Below are positions 63,774 through 64,000 of a stretch of 64,000 bases of DNA, in pieces. How positions within the stretch are numbered: the first letter of the stretch is position 1; each line of letters opens with the position of its first letter. The stretch is from Hippasteria phrygiana (Eukaryota > Echinodermata > Asteroidea > Valvatida > Goniasteridae). Where the stretch lies: contig JAZGUH010000258.1 of assembly GCA_037893225.1 (NCBI GenBank), forward strand, positions 248,001 through 312,000, in the 5' to 3' direction. The translations under genes were made by a program, and so were the position numbers. The notes under the pieces were generated by a model. The model was given only the letters and a program-made list of their open reading frames with translations. It had not been told where the DNA came from and searched no databases.

Positions 63774-64000
63774 CCTCGCAATGTTTATTTTCTTTCCGGC
63801 CAACATCTGTGTACATGTTACCGTCTATTTATTGCTCCATGCATGTCAAATTCCCTGGGGTATGGACTTGCTTTACTCATTCATAATTGCATGAAATATC
63901 AACCAAATTCAGTAATTTTGACATGTATGGATAGCTTAGATCTGGCGCTACATGTTGCAATTATCGGCGGCTTCTTAGAGTTAACACTTGTGGAGAAAAT

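Larger units (their letters stand above)
1..64000. repeat. Satellite DNA array, 232-bp monomer, 276 head-to-tail copies
   Basis: The same 232-bp unit recurs from the first base to the last, always in the same orientation. Opened at CCTCGCAATG, monomers start at 1, 233, 465 and so on, and the last starts at 63,774. Total length equals 276 monomers minus a net 27 bp of indels minus the 5 bases cut at the right edge, so nothing longer than 2 bp is inserted anywhere. Copies differ at a limited set of sites; types A and B differ at 8-10 positions of a 75-bp variable block. Arrays of this size and homogeneity are known from eukaryotic heterochromatin. Centromeric, pericentromeric or subtelomeric location is an inference. 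I do not recognise the family. No gene is supported anywhere in the window. Confidence 0.98.
58435..64000. repeat. Right region, mostly type A (24 monomers, last one cut)
   Basis: Twenty of 24 monomers are type A; the other four (59,595, 60,291, 60,757, 62,149) are B forms with TGTAAAATTCC. T and K alternate less regularly: K-K-K occurs at about 61.4-61.9 kb. It resembles the left 2.5 kb in composition. Scattered single-copy changes are present (CCTCGAAATG near 60,989, CTTGTGAAG near 60,280, AAAATCCAAA near 63,073). The final monomer starts at 63,774 and lacks its last 5 bases. Confidence 0.9.

Noticed and set aside
70..63886. Many forward open frames of about 66-120 codons, apparently encoding a repeated membrane-like protein
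   Set aside because: They recur every 232 bp in overlapping frames, begin and end at the same points of the repeat, and are cut by 1-bp indels with no sign of frame preservation. The monomer is not a multiple of 3, and type differences change residues freely. These are chance frames in satellite DNA.
1..64000. CRISPR array or bacterial repeat system
   Set aside because: The repeated unit fills the entire length with no unique spacers, the unit is far too long, and there are no cas genes.
1..64000. 5S rDNA or another tandem RNA gene cluster
   Set aside because: No conserved 5S internal control region or other rRNA/snRNA motif is visible, and the unit has no gene-like and spacer-like division.
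1..64000. Telomere-type or microsatellite tracts, transposon ends or target-site duplications between monomers
   Set aside because: Monomers abut directly. I found no short-period tracts, terminal inverted repeats or poly-A tails, and the length accounting leaves no room for an insert longer than 2 bp.
1..64000. Inverted monomers or palindromic array junctions
   Set aside because: Every monomer reads in the same direction; I found no place where the complementary orientation begins.

Overview
The whole 64 kb window is one uninterrupted tandem satellite array. The unit is 232 bp, A+T-rich (a type A monomer has 88 G/C of 232, about 38%), and every copy lies in the same orientation. If the monomer is opened at CCTCGCAATG, the window starts exactly on a monomer boundary and holds 275 complete monomers plus a 276th that lacks its last 5 bases. 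The length closes exactly: 276 x 232 minus a net 27 bp of indels, each of which I located (thirty 1-bp losses in one monomer class, two other 1-bp losses, one 1-bp gain, two 2-bp gains). No transposon, gene, RNA gene or unrelated spacer interrupts it, and both edges lie inside the array.

This points to eukaryotic heterochromatin of the centromeric, pericentromeric or subtelomeric kind, probably from a long-read assembly. I do not recognise the satellite family and cannot name the organism. I see no protein-coding gene. The open frames present (about 66-120 codons, with two of 197) are a by-product of the repeat: 232 is not a multiple of 3, so each frame runs about 1.5 monomers before meeting the same TAA.

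Monomers fall into a few diagnostic types, set mainly by monomer positions 13-92. Type A has TACATGTT at 39-46 and CATGCATG at 65-72. Type B has GTGCAGATTA and CCTGT. Type B-s is B with TTATCTTGT. Type C has GTGCATATTA and usually loses one G near 91, giving 231 bp. Type D is B-like with TGTTGATTTT. Rarer types are E (CCAGCC) and F (TCAGGCC). An A/C switch at position 212 (GTTAAA, 'K', versus GTTAAC, 'T') alternates from monomer to monomer over long stretches, an underlying 464-bp dimer.

Layout, left to right. 1-9,974: A/B dimers with recurring D-C-B cassettes. 9,975-15,772: the same, with B-s and TTCAC variants added. 15,773-21,336: a 13-mer and its 11-mer derivative. 21,337-25,278: a block copied from 13.4-15.5 kb plus a 9-mer. 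25,279-30,844: two 12-mers of 2,783 bp. 30,845-37,572: 2.9 copies of a 10-mer of 2,320 bp. 35,949-40,820: three copies of a 7-mer of 1,624 bp, the first of which is the end of the last 10-mer. 40,821-43,834: a mixed block. 43,835-54,955: two copies of a 24-mer (5,560 and 5,561 bp). 54,956-58,434: mixed. 58,435-64,000: mostly type A, like the left edge.

The main biological content is this nested higher-order repeat (HOR) architecture and the record it keeps of unequal exchange, including chimeric monomers and HOR units that shrink stepwise.
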